Of a stretch of DNA of 64,000 nt, positions 41,095-54,197 are shown piece by piece; positions within the stretch are counted from its first letter, which is position 1; each line of letters starts with the position of its first letter. The position numbers and the translations under genes were made by a program. The stretch is from Pseudomicrostroma phylloplanum (taxonomy: Eukaryota; Basidiomycota; Exobasidiomycetes; Microstromatales). The stretch lies in assembly GCA_039545275.1 (NCBI GenBank), contig BCHS01000016.1, positions 248,001-312,000 of the forward strand, written 5' to 3'. The notes under the pieces were generated by a model. That model saw only the letters and a list, made by a program, of their open reading frames with translations. It made no database searches and was not told the origin of the DNA.

Positions 41095-42870
41095 CTACTG
41101 CCTGAAGAAAGGATTGCTTCCCGTTGGCTGACTGCCCAAGGGCGCTCCTGTCCTCTGCCCAACGAGGGCTCCTCCTCGTCCTGCATGACCCAGCCTGGCG
41201 TCTCCGACGTTTCCGAATGTATCCACACCATCGCCCATAGCCAAGAGACGGTTGAGCTCGGCATGACGAGGGTCATCTGTCACCTTGGTCCGCAATGGCT
41301 GCTGCTGCTGCTGAGGCTGAGGCGGAGGGACTTCCGCCTTTGGCGTGCTGCCTCCTCCTAGAAGATCACCGATCGGTACCGACGATTCCGCAGGCTGCTG
41401 AGGCTGGAACATTGGCTGCGCAGTATGTTGAGGCTGCTGTGGCTGGGAGAAAGCGAAGGGGTTATTGCTTCCGAAAGCAGTCGGCTGGGGCTGGATTGGC
41501 TGGAATTGTTGCATCTGCTGCTGTTGGTTCATCATCTGCTGATACTGCTGCGCCGCATTCTGTAGCTCCATCTGCCTCTGGTATTCTGCCTCTTGCTGGG
41601 CCTGCATCTGCTGCTGCTGGAAGAAGTAAGGGTTGTAGCTAGTGTACTGCTGCTGCATGTACATCGCATTCGGATCTCCCCATCCAGTCTGTTGAGGCTG
41701 AGCATACTGGTTCGGCGCATTGGAGATGAGGTTCCAGTCGTCGTCGAAGAGTGCGTTTTGATTCTTAGCTTCGAGCTCCTTGATCCGCTTCTCCTCTTCT
41801 TCGCGGGACAGGGCGAGAGCTCGCTGCAGGTCGTCCTCGCTACGGGAAGAATCAATTCAACCGTCAGTCCTGTCGTCTGCTTTTGAGCTTGATTGCCGTC
41901 GCAGTCTCATGACTCACTTTGTAGACTCTGCTCGAATTCGATCCTGCTCCTCTCTTGCCATACGCTTGCTCTCCTCAATCGCCTTCCGCAACTCGTCGTC
42001 TTCATTGTCTTTCCTAGCCCGCCTCTTTTCTTGCTCCATCCTCCTTCGCCTCTTTCCCTCTTCATCCTCAAAGTCATTGCCGGGAGGCGCCGAGGTCCCA
42101 GACATGCGATCTCTCATGTTGGTTCTGCCTCGTCTTTCATCCCGAAGCCTGGAGTCATCTTGCAAGAGATTCGTAATGTCCTTGGCCTTTTGACGCACTG
42201 CAGAAGCAGGAGACGTCCGCAACATCAGCAGGCTTTCCTTTGGTGTGTTTGAACCTCGAACGAAGCGCATCTGGCTCACTCACCATTAGCTCCTTGATCC
42301 TTGCCGCCCTCGTCAATGTACTGGAACTCCCGCAGAGTCTTGACCACGTACATGTTGTCTCTGAAGTAGATGACTACGTTCTCACTACCTGCATGCAGCA
42401 AGTAGTCCAGGACGGTAAGAGTCTTGAACACGTGCCTCCAGTTCTTGCCCTTATCGTTCAATCGCTTATCCATGATCTCCATCATTTCGATGAAATCATT
42501 CCTGCAAGCGGGGAAGGTACATTCAGAAAGGAGATTCTGTCAGATCGTGACCGCATACTGTATCGTGACCGGCGCAGACTGACTGATTGTAGCTGAGCTG
42601 GGCAAGCTCGTTCATCTGAGTCCCACTTGGTCCCCAGGGGTCGTTACTAGTGGCATCTCGGACCTTGACCTGCGTGTCGGTACTGAACATAGATAGCAGA
42701 AGAAATGACTAGATCAGCTGAATTGTCACATGCACTCGATCTGTTCATACATGACTCACTATCCCTTGATGTCTGCATGAACCACCGTTCGTGAGTGCAA
42801 GTAGTGATCGAGGGACTGGTCAGCAGCTGATCACCTTGAACGATGTCTGAATGCCTCTTTGCACATCCAT
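41095..42870 (-). CDS. ENT1: Epsin (ENTH domain, ubiquitin-interacting motifs, NPF motifs)
   Basis: Six exons: 42835-42870, a 5-nt exon 42760-42764, 42584-42682, 42284-42501, 41918-42197 and 41095-41839, 460 residues. The 5-nt exon (GGATA) is needed to give FKGYTDTQVKVRDATSNDPW, which matches the start of the ENTH domain in yeast Ent1/Ent2. The domain continues LSYNQNDFIEMMEIMDKRLN, VFKTLTVLDYLLHAGSENVV, REFQYIDEGGKDQGANVRQK. Two ubiquitin-interacting motifs follow (DDELRKAIEESKRMA and EDDLQRALALSREEEE). A Gln-rich tail carries NPFAF and NPFFRQ at the very end, which bind EH-domain proteins. The clathrin-box-like segment (LLGGGS) is weak. Role: links PIP2 membranes, ubiquitinated cargo and coat proteins in endocytosis. 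Confidence 0.9.
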
Positions 42871-43368
42871 CGTCTTGAGCTCTTTCCTGCGTTCTACGTA
42901 CAATTCTTTCCCACCCGCACCGCAGACTTTGACATGTTCTGGATCGACATATTTGCAGCTAAATGATCTTCGACTGCTTGCCCCGTGAGCGAGCGAACTA
43001 GGCAAGTGTGTGGAGCTAGCTTCGCGGCGTGTTCGGGCTAGTAGGACCGGCCTTAGAGCAATGATCGCCCTACCTCCAACGATCGTGGCCTTGGGACTTG
43101 TACAGGTGAGGGTATGGTCTCTGCAAAGGGCGAAGGTGGCGGACGGTATGGCGGTGATGGATGGGCAGAGGAGAGAGAGACGATGGCCAAGTCTGGGTCC
43201 GAGGCCAGCGGCGATTGTGATTGGCGGCGACAGGCACAAGCCCCGCCCGCCCTTCCGCTCCGACATGCTCCACCCCGCACTTGGCTCACTCACACAGCCA
43301 AGGCAGGGCGGCACTTCACCACCGCCCCCCGTACCACACACAGCCCGCTCGGATACAGAAGGGCGGCC
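42871..43368. promoter_or_regulatory. Bidirectional promoter between epsin and FHA-domain gene
   Basis: 498 bp between divergent start codons. Open frames here overlap on both strands. No motif named. Confidence 0.5.
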
Positions 43369-45273
43369 ATGGCAGACCAGCACAGCAGTCAGTCAAGGTC
43401 CACAAAGAGACAGATGGTAAGACTTGGCAGGCCACAGTGATGTCTGCCAAGGTCCAAGCACTGAGACGTATTCCCTCTCCTCTACCCATCAGGGCCTGGA
43501 CGATGAGCCAGCACAACCCAGTGGCTCCTCTTGGCGTGTAAGCTAGACGATGGCGGAAGGCATATGCCTGCATCCCAGTCCTACACCACTCACTACACGA
43601 CGAGTGGGACAGACAAGATGCAGGCGCAAGCTCCAGATGTGCAAGCAGGCAGCATTGTCTGACTCGTACACTCCTCTTGCCCTTCTCCTCCTGGCGTGAC
43701 CGTTCGCGCTACTTCCAAGTCAAATCATGTGGAGCGAGGCTATCCGGCTCACGGCTGGAACGCGACAGGAAGTACGGCTCATGGGGAGCAGCAGGACCGG
43801 AGCAACCGTGATTGGCTGCCACCACCCCCTAGCACCTATGATGATTACGAAGCATATACCTCACGTCAGAGAAGAAGCCCATTCGCAGATCCCCAGGGGC
43901 AATGGCATGATCAGACCAGGGACAGCCAACAAGGCGACGCACCGAACGGCAGGAGTCAGCTGCGGCTTGTCAAAAGATCCTCGGACGTGTTAGCTCAGAC
44001 GGAGACCGTTGCTGTCCTCGATACACAAGGCCAGGGAACCTCCATAGTAGGTAGAGGCAGTAGCAAGCGCATATCATAGGTCTCGCAAGGCTAATGCATT
44101 CGACTTCCTCTTGCCAATCCACAGGGTCGAGACAAGGTGTACTCTCCACGCATCCGTCTGCCCGTGATGGAGATCTCGAAGCATCACTGCAACCTTTTCG
44201 AGATGACCGAACAGGATGGATCTCAGTCCTTCTTTGTTTCAGACACAGGGTCAACGTATGGTACCTTTGTACTAGCCGCCGCCGCCGCCGTCAGCTCGGG
44301 CGCGTCGCACATCCCAACTTCTTCTTTTGATCGCCTGTCTGATGCCAAGAAGGCCTCCACACCACGCAGGCTCTCCCATGGCGACCTTCTACGAGTGGCC
44401 AAGACTACCTTCCAAGTCCACATCCATACAGCGCCGTACCTCTCATGCGATCGATGTTCGCTGAACGAGGCGGCGTCGAACGAGATTAAGCTGGTCGCCA
44501 ACGACGGTATCAAAGCCAAGACCCCTGTCGCGAGTAGCTCGTTTTCCTCGAAGGCAATGGCAACTCCTGATGGCGCGCGATACGCGTCTGGCGGCCTAAG
44601 GGGCAAAGGAGACCGCCGTCTAGATGCAGAAGCCGAGCGACGACGTCAGATGGCCGAATTGCAGTCTTCCTACCTGTCTGCGAGCCATACCAAAGGTGAC
44701 AAGTCAGCTTCTGCGGGACCCAGGTCAGCCGATGCTCTACCCTCCTTGCCGGGGTCAGATGACGTGGCTACTAGACCCGCCTACAAAGACCGTGCTGCTC
44801 AACGAAGAGCTTTGCATGTGGGAGACCGGGAAGAAGCCGGTGGATACCGTCAAGGGCCGTCTCGGCAGAAGGGCAATCTTACAGGTTCAGCCCCTGCACC
44901 GCCGAGGGTGCCTCTGACGAGTGACAGCGAGGTGAAGGCAAGACTACTACCTCAAGCAGTCCAACCCTTGAGCGACGACAATCGCGGGTATCAGCTTTAT
45001 CAGCAATTATACTCGTCTGCGCAGTCGAGCTCCGAGGACGGTCCAACGCGGGAAGGCAATCTGGTCCTCCCAGCAGTGATGGAAGGGCGAGCAGGCATTG
45101 GCAGTCGGCCCCTCATCGACCCGCACGAGCAGCAGCGTCAGCAGCGGGATAGCCGCGGGCCACAACATCGTGGCCAAGCATCCGATTGGAAAGCGAGAAT
45201 GGATCAAAGTAAGAGAAAGCGATGGGAGGAGGCCCAGGAGCCAGCAGGCAATGAGGACAAGACGCAGACTTGA
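43369..45273 (+). CDS. FHA-domain protein with AGGF1-like features
   Basis: Four exons: 43369-43416, 43493-43537, 43720-44046 and 44125-45273, 522 residues. The third intron uses donor GTAGGT, restoring TSIGRDKVYSPRIRL. FHA domain at about residues 110-215: LRLVKRSSDVL, IGRDKV, VMEISKHHCNLFE, FVSDTGSTYGTFVL (interrupted by an Ala run) and GDLLRVAKTTFQVH. Cys-x2-Cys (LSCDRC) follows. Further on are an Arg-rich helix (EAERRRQMAELQ) and YKDRAAQRRALHVGD, which resembles the segment before the G-patch of AGGF1-type proteins, then GYQLYQQLYSS in the G-patch position but lacking its glycines. FHA domains bind phosphothreonine. A role in mRNA processing is inferred only from the AGGF1 likeness. Confidence 0.78.
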
Positions 45274-48200
45274 GGAGTCCCAAGCAGTGGTTTCGTAGTA
45301 GGTTGTGGGAGGTCTCAGTGCAACGCAAGTAATGCACACCACGTGCGGCCACTGGCATAGCCTGATGGCAGTGCCGGTCATTGGGTCTTCGGACCAATTG
45401 CGGACCACTCTATGGTGCGATGCCCAGGCACGCAGAAACCCACAGCAGGTCCGCGTGACAGCGCCCCAACGCAGTTGCACTTCCACTGCCATTTCCAGAT
45501 GATTTGTTGGGACAGGAAGGTCAATACATCCGCCCTTGCATACGAACTTTCCTCTTCGCGCTCAAAGTGAATCGAACTGTCGCGATCGGGCGATCGTACT
45601 GGGTAAGGTTCGTCGCGCCCGGGCTAATGAGCCGGCGACCGCCGGTTGAGGCAGGCAGTTCGGACCGTCGCATACGAGACCACTCTTACGCTCCACGTGG
45701 CGATTGTAAGGGCCGGATCGGTCCTCGCTCGATGTCGGTTGCCACGAGGTATTCCGCCCGCGGTTAACAGGAATGACCATACCCACCCTTGCCCTTAGAC
45801 GCTCGCCTTACCTTTGCAAACTTACCGTTCCCAGGTCAGCTACCAGAGACTCTATCCTCACGATGGATGCGAGACTCTGCAACAGGGTTACCCGGTTGCG
45901 GACCTTCGGACCAGCGCTTCTTGTATCGGAGACACGCGTCCCCAGGATGTCCACTGGAAATTCGAGACAGAGTCCGTGAAGGTGTCAATGGCTCGGCCCA
46001 TTTCGAATTTGTCTCGTACACCTTCGGCTACCCGTCACATAAGGCTTCCCGCTCGGGAGTCGGATACATAACCTTGTAGCCCTCGTACAGGTCGCATTCC
46101 TGCCACAAACAATAGGCCGGTAAAGGCCGCGGAGACATTGCAGGTCACGCCCGATGTCTCTGCAGAGCGGGGTGCTGAGGAGACGCCATCGATGCTATGC
46201 TTCATGCTTTCTTCTGGGCTGTGCAGGGAGGTCGTAAAGGGCCTCAGATCCGAGCGGATGGTGGTCACTTTCGGTCCCTGGATCGGGTGTCTCAGAGCTG
46301 CACACGACTGACGCATGCCCCACGCGGCACCGGGGGATTGATCGCGAGCTCAAAGTCATGGGAGCATCCTGTTAGGCTTCCCGCTGTCGTGTGGGGCGGG
46401 GGTAAGGAGGCTCATTCTGCGGGCCATTGATCAGAATATCAGTCCCGCAGGCGCTGCGACGCTACCAACTGTCAATGCTTCCGCTGCACAATGAGGTCCG
46501 CCTCAATCCTTTTTGCTGCGTCTTCCCCAGACACTCGTGGGTCTCCTTCAAGAGAAGCGGGAAGGGTCTTGCCAGGCAAACATTCCTAAGGCCCTGCTGA
46601 GGCGAACGAGACTTTCAAAAGTGAGGATCTTCTGATGGACCCCCACGGGCAGGGTCCTTCTACGTCGCATCATGACAGAGTGAGAAATCTCACAGTGGCG
46701 TGGGAACGGGCCTATCTTTGTCCTTGGCAGGGGTGTCGGGCGACAGGAGGTGGGGGGAGCGCCAGGGTGCATGGCGAAATTCCCATCGAGGTAAGCCGGA
46801 AGGCGCCACATGTCTGCCGGAGCCGACGGCTATTTCCCCGTTTTTTCGGGCAAACTTCATCCCGACTCAAATACTGGCGGAGAGTCCGAAGACGGATGGA
46901 GGCGCTTCGTAGCACCTTGGGCGAAGTGGCGCGGTACTTCCAGCCGCCGTGGTACTTTCCACTGGCACGGCACTTCCATGGGCGCTGGAATTATAAATTG
47001 GTGGGGTGGCCGGGTGAATACCGGTGCTCCGTGCTGTTTGCTCCTGCTTCTAGGCCCGACGTCTGCCACCTTGGATGTGGCGGCGTACGACTGAGCGATA
47101 TTTTGCCGGGGCGGGGAGGTTCCGAGGCTCCTGTTGCCAGAAGGCCATAGCACACTAGCCACGACGAGGTGTGCAGCGATGGGCGGAGTGCACTAAGGCA
47201 GTCACTTACGCCCAGGTGCGGGCAAATCGTCAGGATCGCCCTTCGATGGCGTGTCTGGGCCCCTCAGGGAGTCGATCCTCGCTCGAGTGCACACATCTGC
47301 TCTTGGATTCAGGGTGCGGAAAGGAGGGTTGCACCGCGGTCAAGGACGCCTACGCAGTAGAGCGGAGTGTTCTTGCTCGCTTGCCCCGTCGCCTCTACAC
47401 TGAGGAGCGAGCTATCGAGCACCCGGCGGACTCTGGCAGCGCTGCGCCAGCTTTGAGAGTTCTGGAAGGCCGCTGGGAGACCGTTACTCGGCTACTGACG
47501 CTACTGAGCACCTCAGGCTGGTGCTATTCTTGGTCGCTTGTCGCTGCGCCTTACCGCCAAGGTTAGGGATCATAACAGGACACACCCAGCCTTCGCCCCC
47601 CCTCTACTCCCTGCCCCGCTGCCTGCCTGGTCCTGTCAGGCTGGATCTTTTGGTCTCCGCTGCAGACGGTGGAGCAGGGCTGGACGGCGTGGGAAGATGT
47701 GGCTGCATCCTGAAGCGCATAGGAAAAGGGGGGATCTCAAGCGGAAGGGCAGACGGGCCAAAAGACCCGGACAGCATGCGGGCTGCCATTGACAACGACC
47801 TCTTCGTCCACCGCAACTCAGCTACCAAAAGCCAATGCTCGAGGTGCATAACTTCCAAGGGTCACTGCATACGAAAACCGCCAGACTGACAGTTCAAGTT
47901 GGCTACAGGAGACACAGCTTGCACGGGAGATCTCGAGAGCTCGTGGTGTGGTCAGCGTCTTTCAGAGCACCACAAGGCGCGAAGTCGTCTGCCTATCATC
48001 GTCTTAGTCAACCGATGAGTAATCTCATGAGTAATCTGGCTTACGCGCAAATACCGAGGTAGCCCCATCTCGCCTGCGCAGGCAATGCCCGATGGCGGGG
48101 TCGGACCGTGGGAGCCATACGAGCCTGGATGCAGTGCAGCAGCAGGGGAGCAGAGGAGTGTGAATATGGCCGAGACCCAATTCACGTAGCTGTACCTCTG

Positions 48201-49449
48201 TCATACGTCGCCTCTATTCAGCGACGCGAGCGCTGGCGGAGTATTGTTGTTGCCTCAAGCGAGAGGCGTATGTACTCCACCTCGGCCCGCTGAAGGGTGT
48301 TGAGCTTTCTCTGTCCTCGGCCCAGCCCCCACCCCCTCCGCGACTGTTTCGCTTAGAGGATGTCTCTACTGGGGCTGCCAGTCTTGCCACTACCCCGCCG
48401 AATCTTCTCACGCTGACAGATGGAAGCCATGTTAATGTCAGTCTCGTACGAGGTCAATAGGGCCCGATTACGCGAGCGCAAGCGGCAGCAGCAGCGGACG
48501 AGAGGAGCTGTGGAGAAGACACGCGGAAGCGGGGATGCGTGCAAGGCACAAGAGGTGAGCGAGCCCATACCCCTCCGGATACTGCGACCATGGTTCCTCA
48601 GCGGCAGATTATCAGTCCCGCGAGCCAAGCAGTGGCCGGCTGGTCCGGCGAACCTGTGCCTGTTTGTGCCTGATGATGCTGCACAGGGGAGACGTCGATG
48701 GAGGCAGCGAGTGAGAAATGTCGAGGTCAATGGGCCCTAAATGGGCCGCGTCCCCTTCGGCTACTTTGCTTCCCGATGCTCCTACCCTCCTGATCCGCTG
48801 CACTCCCATCCTTATACCCCGCCTGACGTGCCTGATGGCCCCCACTTCCTCGACCTCTTGAGATGCCCAGGCCTGCGACATCACCAGTATCATCATCATC
48901 ATCGGCAGCAGCAGCAGCAGGCACAACAATCTCACATCTCCTGTGCCCATCTACAGCCTTACCCGCCGGCGGCGCCTATCCTGAGCACAAGGCGCAAAAC
49001 ACGCATTGCCCTCGGATAAGGGAGCCCCCACTCAGGTCCTGGCGAGCATCATATAGATCCTCTGCGCTCTTCCTATCTACCCGCCCGCCCCTCTCTTGCG
49101 ACTTTCCCTCTCTCTTTCTCTTCGGGCCTTCTTTCTCTGCCTAACCCAAGCGCGGACCGCTCTCCTCACTACAAGTCCCGTCCTCACACCTCGACGTCGA
49201 GCTCATCCACCTCTCATCGAGGCTAGCTTAGCGGCAGCATCACTTCATCCCTGCGCTTCAGACCGTATCTGCCTTCTGTTCAGTCGCGATCACAAAGTCC
49301 TGCGTGCAGCGCCCTTTCCTTTGGCCTCCGTGCAGCAGCGGCCAAGGCGGGTTGCTAGCGAGCAAAGACTCCTTCAGGTTCCGTTGACCTGAGTGTCTCT
49401 GTCTCTTGTGTCTTGATCGGCTGCCGCATCTCCTTTGCCATTGTTCAAG
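45274..49449. promoter_or_regulatory. 4.2-kb gene-free stretch upstream of the WOPR regulator
   Basis: No gene could be supported in 4.2 kb, the largest gap in the window. Open frames reach only about 170 codons (46635-47150), overlap in several phases and show no motif. No long terminal repeats, inverted repeats or transposase/reverse-transcriptase motifs were found by eye. The last about 450 bp are pyrimidine-rich, like a 5' leader. It may be a large control region or long untranslated leader of the WOPR gene, an old decayed element, or hold a non-coding RNA. The sequence alone does not choose. Confidence 0.4.
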
Positions 49450-52280
49450 ATGCCTCAGATGATCACAGAGCCCACCTTTACCGGATATATGTGAGTCTCG
49501 CTACTGCATGCACTTACGGGGGCTTTCCGTTGACTTTTTCTATTCTTGGCCCCCCCGAAATGCCTGCCATCCATCCATCTGCCCTCCCAGATCCAGCACA
49601 CATGACGCTCTCCTCGTATTCGAATGCGTTCGCAGAGGGATCATGCCCAAGGTCAATCGCAGACTACGGGATGATGAGCGAAGACTCATCAGGAGCGGCG
49701 CCGTCTTCGTCTTCGATGAGCGGGAAAGCGGAATCAAGAGGTGGACTGATGGCCTGCTATGGAGTCCGAGCAGAATATTGTGGAACTTCCTCGTGAGTGA
49801 TCGAATGTGTTTGTGCCTTTGCAAACCTCGTCGTTACTCTTCAGCCGGCTGACTGACCATAACCGCGCCCATCTCACACCCACCAGGTCTATCGGCAGAT
49901 CGAGAAGAAGGGAGGCAAGGGCGCAACAAACACATCCTCCTCTGCAGAGGCCTCTGCCTCTGCCAGCTCCTCGCAGCTTGCAGTATCCTCAGCAGATTAT
50001 GGCTTCGACCCTCTGGCTCAGGGGGTGAGCTCGTACTCACCTCATTACTTGGCACAGCCCCAGTCCAACAGTCGGCCAGGCTCCGCTTTGGACTCCCCCA
50101 ACAGCCCTTACCTATCGGACATGCCTCTTGTTGGTGGTAGCGACCTCGCTCGTGCTCCAAGTGCGTCACAGGTGCAGTCTAGGCTCCACGCAGCTGGTCG
50201 GCTCCGCTCCGTCAGCAGCGCCTCGGACACGGCTGCTGCCCATCAGCGCAGAAAGCCGTACCCGCTCAGTGACCCTCGCACCGGTGCCGGTGGACAGCCA
50301 CAGCTGCTATCCAGCTCGCTTACCGAGGACAGCTCTCCGCTCGCCCGAGGCGCACATCGTTCTACATCTGGTGGCGCAAACAGAGAAAGTGAAATCGAGC
50401 GAGCTTTGGTGGGCAGCTTGAAGAGTAGCTACCCTTTCGCAAAGGACGGGCTTTGCAAGAAGACCATCTCGATCCAAGTCCATGGCTCGACACAACATCT
50501 CATCTCGTACTACAAGGTAGAGGATGTAAGGTCGGGTCGCCTGCGTACACCGCTGTCCCTTCCGGAGATTTCCGGCCTCGACATCTCTCCCATGATACTG
50601 CAAAAGTCTAACTTCCGCAACCCACCGGACATTGAGGTTTTACCCGACGGGACGTTGAGATATCGTGGTGATGGGAGCGAGTCGTCTCGTAGGGCAGGCG
50701 GCACGGGATCAGGCAGTGAGGGTACTTCGGGGAGTGAAGGGGTCAGTGGTCAACACTTCTACAATGCCGCCACTCAGATATCTCCCACGGGGATGCACGA
50801 TGTTTTTGGGCAGGCCAATCCCTTTGACGGTCGACCTTCGCTTCATGACGATAACGGCCGTACAGCGGACAGACGGGCTTCAGACCCCTTCTACGTCAAC
50901 ATGATGAATCCTACTGGGGCGGGCAAGGCAGGCCACGGAGCTCGGGGCGATCCCTACAGGTCGAATCTTGCCTCCTATTCTGGCAATGGTCCGGCAGGAG
51001 GAGTCTCTGCCCTCGGTCTCGACAACATGAACGGCCACAGGCCCTTCGAAGCATCGTCCGTTGGGGGTCTTCCTGGTGGTGCTCACGGGGTCAGGGGAAG
51101 AGCAGACGTCAGCAATCTCTCTGCTGCTCCGTACTGGCAGCAACAGCAAGTTGGCACCCCGATAATTCCTCGATCTTCCGCTTCGCCTCATCTCACAGTA
51201 GATACTAGTCTCGGTGGCCGGAACGGTGTCAGCAAATTGCAACGTCTCAACGGTGGCAAATATGACGGTGGCGTTACTGGGGAGCAAGAGGCTCTGGGCT
51301 TACAGCCCCAGCAGGCGGTGTACCTGCAACAGCCGATGAGCTGGCCCAAGGCTGAGCCGCCATCGTCTCGCACTTGGGCTCCTTCGGGTGGAGTTGCTGT
51401 GTCTGGCGCAATGGGAAGCAGTGACAGCCTCGGCCACATCAAGAGTGACGAAGCAGGCTGGCACCAGCAGCACCAGCACGCTCCTGGCGCTTCTTTCGCC
51501 CTCGCACAGGAGGCCCCTGGCAGTATTCGCTACCTGGACAGCAGTGACACGAGTGCCGATCTGTCACATTCGCCTCATGGACATTTTGACAATGGAGCTT
51601 ACCACCATCAGCAGCAACATCAACTCGCCCCAGGACAGGACTACCCTGCTGAGTCACCGTTGGTGCGAGCCATGCAACAGCAGGCTCTTCATGACCCCAG
51701 CACGGTGCCGTTCGACATGGGAACCGTACGGGCCGGAGCTATGAGTCGAGGCGAGGATGCCAGCGGCAGTCAGGCCGGCAGCTGGCAACCCGAGTCCGTC
51801 CTGAGTCAGCAGCTTCACCACTCCCTTCCAGGTGTACCAGGGTCTAGTGCTCGTCACAACGGGGGTGATGTAGGTGCACACTCAGCTTCCGCCGCCGCTT
51901 TCGAAGTCGGCATTCCTCATCAACGACACTGGCAAGAGGGGGCGGGCAACCATGCGAACTCTGCCGCCGTGGGCGACTTCGGATCCTTTGATTTTGAGAG
52001 CAGTGATGCACAGCAAGAGCAGCAGCAGCAAGCTGGCCGAGGGAATTACCAACATCAGCAGCGGAACGATCAGCGTCAACTCGGCCACACTACTGCCTCG
52101 TGGGCCCAACAGCAGGAGTTGGAGCGACAGCAGGAGCGTATCCGCCAACAACACCATCAGCAGCAGCAAAGCTCGGACCTCTACCGTCAAAGGTTGTTCC
52201 CTTCTGCCGCGGAAACCGGCATGGCTCCCATGCTGGGCCTGGGACCTTCTGAGAGCCGAAGTGGGTCTGGCTACCGTTGA
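49450..52280 (+). CDS. WOPR-domain transcription factor (Gti1/Pac2/Wor1 family)
   Basis: Three exons: 49450-49490, 49591-49792 and 49887-52280, 878 residues. WOPR box a: MITEPTFTGYISSTHDALLV, FECVRRGIMPKVNRRL, RLIRSGAVFVFDERESGIKR, WTDGLLWSPSRILWNFLVYR. A variable Ser/Ala-rich linker of about 150 residues follows. WOPR box b: SSYPFAKDGLCKKTISIQVH, HLISYYKVEDVRSGRLRTP and MILQKSNFRNPPDIEV. The remaining about 550 residues are Gln/His/Ser/Gly-rich and disordered, a likely activation region. The family contains master switches: Wor1 in Candida switching, Ryp1 in dimorphism, Sge1 in Fusarium, and Ros1 in Ustilago maydis spore formation. It is nuclear and binds DNA through the paired boxes. Which member this corresponds to is not decidable here. 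Confidence 0.95.
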
Positions 52281-54197
52281 ACAGTCATTACGCACACGGC
52301 CTTCACATTGGCCTGAACATCATTGCTTCTTTGTGGTCACTGTCATCATCATCATCATCATCATCAGCATCGGATCTCTCATCATACGTCACGCCTTTGT
52401 CACGAAATCACAAGCGGCAGTCCTACCTACCTACCTTGTCCTTCACCTCGGCTATACATTACACACCTGCTTATCCTTCTCTCTCTCTCCTTTCCCTGGG
52501 CCACATTCGCCTTCTCTCTCACGACTTTTCCTGGTTCCCTCGTTCCTTCGTTTTTCGTTTCTTCGTTTCTTCGTTTTATGATACCATACACGTTTCGAAA
52601 TCTCGTGCCACCGTCTTTGATCGATCCTCTCTCAAATTAAGTGTGGCCTACGGAAAGCCTTATCACGGCCACAGTCGAGCTATTGAGAGCGGCACATTCA
52701 AGTGCTCGTAGCTAGCAAGGCGCGGGAAAGCGGTCGCAACTGGTTGAAACGTCGGCCGATGGGTCGGCCAATTCACACCTCGGATCGTGCCGGTAATCAG
52801 CCGATCATTCCGCTACTCCGAACTACACACACACGGGACAAATACCAGAACAGCTGCCGAGTAGTGAGTGATTGATTGACTGACATACAGCCGATACGGG
52901 CACTCGATGACTACAAGCTGAAAAGGAAGTGGCTGCAACCCCGCTCGTCATTGATAAGGGGGTCCTTGGTCCCCCGATCAAGCGATGACCAGGGAGGGCG
53001 GCGACCTCTACGAGTGTGGCCCGTGTCCCGATTCATCACCGGGCTTCACTTCTTGCACAAGCATTTGCAGACTGACCAATTGCACCGCCTTGCCAATGTT
53101 CAGCTGCTAAGCAGATCAGGGCGGAGCGCGGAGCGGGGGGGCAGAGGCCAAAGCGGTGCACGGATAGAATCTGCCCACACGCAGACAAGACCCGTTCGGG
53201 CAGGGAGCGCCAGCGTCCAATTTGGCCATTGGCAGGCAGACGCAGCAGTGAGGCCTGGGTGTACTGTAGCGCCTTGGCCTAGCCTAGGCTGTGCGTGTAT
53301 GTTGTCTATGACAACCGTGCGCCATCTGCCCAATTACCTCTTGCCCTGTGGTCCTTCGTCTTGCCATGCTTCCTTCGCCTTGTCCTGTCCTGCCTGGCTT
53401 AGCATTCATTGATCATCGCCCTTACGATCTCATGACGACGGTGGGGCCAAATAAAGATCCAAGGGCGGTGGAGCGACGCAGCCATGGCGTGGCGGGGGAA
53501 GGGCGGTGAAGCGATGACGCATCGAAGCTGCAGGGCTGCATCGACGTCCACGTCGGGCGGTGCACCTGCCGCGCCCCAGATGCATCTAAGCTGTGTACCT
53601 CCTGCGCTCGAGTGCGGGGAAGGGCAGCAAAAAATGGTAGCCGATCCCAAGCGACGCGAGACGAGGCGATGCAATGCGATGTCCTCGGGCGTCAGAGCAA
53701 AGGCAGACAGACAGACCCACCGACGGAAAGGGCAAGGCGAAAATGCTATGCGATGCAGGCAAAAAAAGTAGATGGAAGTCAAATGAGGCAAAAGATTTCT
53801 ACGACAGGACAGGAGGGAGGGAGGAGACACTCAGACAGAGTACGGCAGCCCAGTGGAGGAAGGAGAGGCCTTCACCGCCTTCAAGGCCTGGCTGGCCCTG
53901 CACAAGCGTCATCGTCATCGATCAGCCCGCCCACCTGCGCCCCTCCGCCCCGCCCCGCCTCTGATGCACCAGAGACCCTGCGTGCCTGCTTCTCTGGGCG
54001 CCGAGCCGGCACAGCACCAAGAAAAGATTAAACCCTACCGAGTCAAGATTGGGACTGGGGCTGGGGATGGCGTCACGGCAGGGCAGGGCAGATCTTGTAC
54101 ATAAAGAGGCTGTCCCATTGTCATTTGTCCCGAAGATCTTTCCTTTCTTCCAAACAATCATCTCACCAATACCTCTCCCTACTTTCAATAAACGAAA
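52281..54197. other. 1.9-kb intergenic region
   Basis: Between the WOPR gene and the small lipid-anchor-type gene. It has an ATC triplet run at 52346-52371 and pyrimidine-rich sequence to about 52570, probably the WOPR 3' untranslated region. The rest, including a purine-rich stretch at 53690-53870, shows no supported gene. Confidence 0.45.

Noticed and set aside
45560..45600. tRNA-like B box (reverse strand, GTTCGATTC)
   Set aside because: The flanking bases do not form a T-arm stem, and no A box or acceptor stem could be found.
45274..49449. LTR retrotransposon or DNA transposon
   Set aside because: No terminal repeats, target-site duplications, reverse transcriptase or transposase motifs seen by eye. 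A self dot-plot would settle it.
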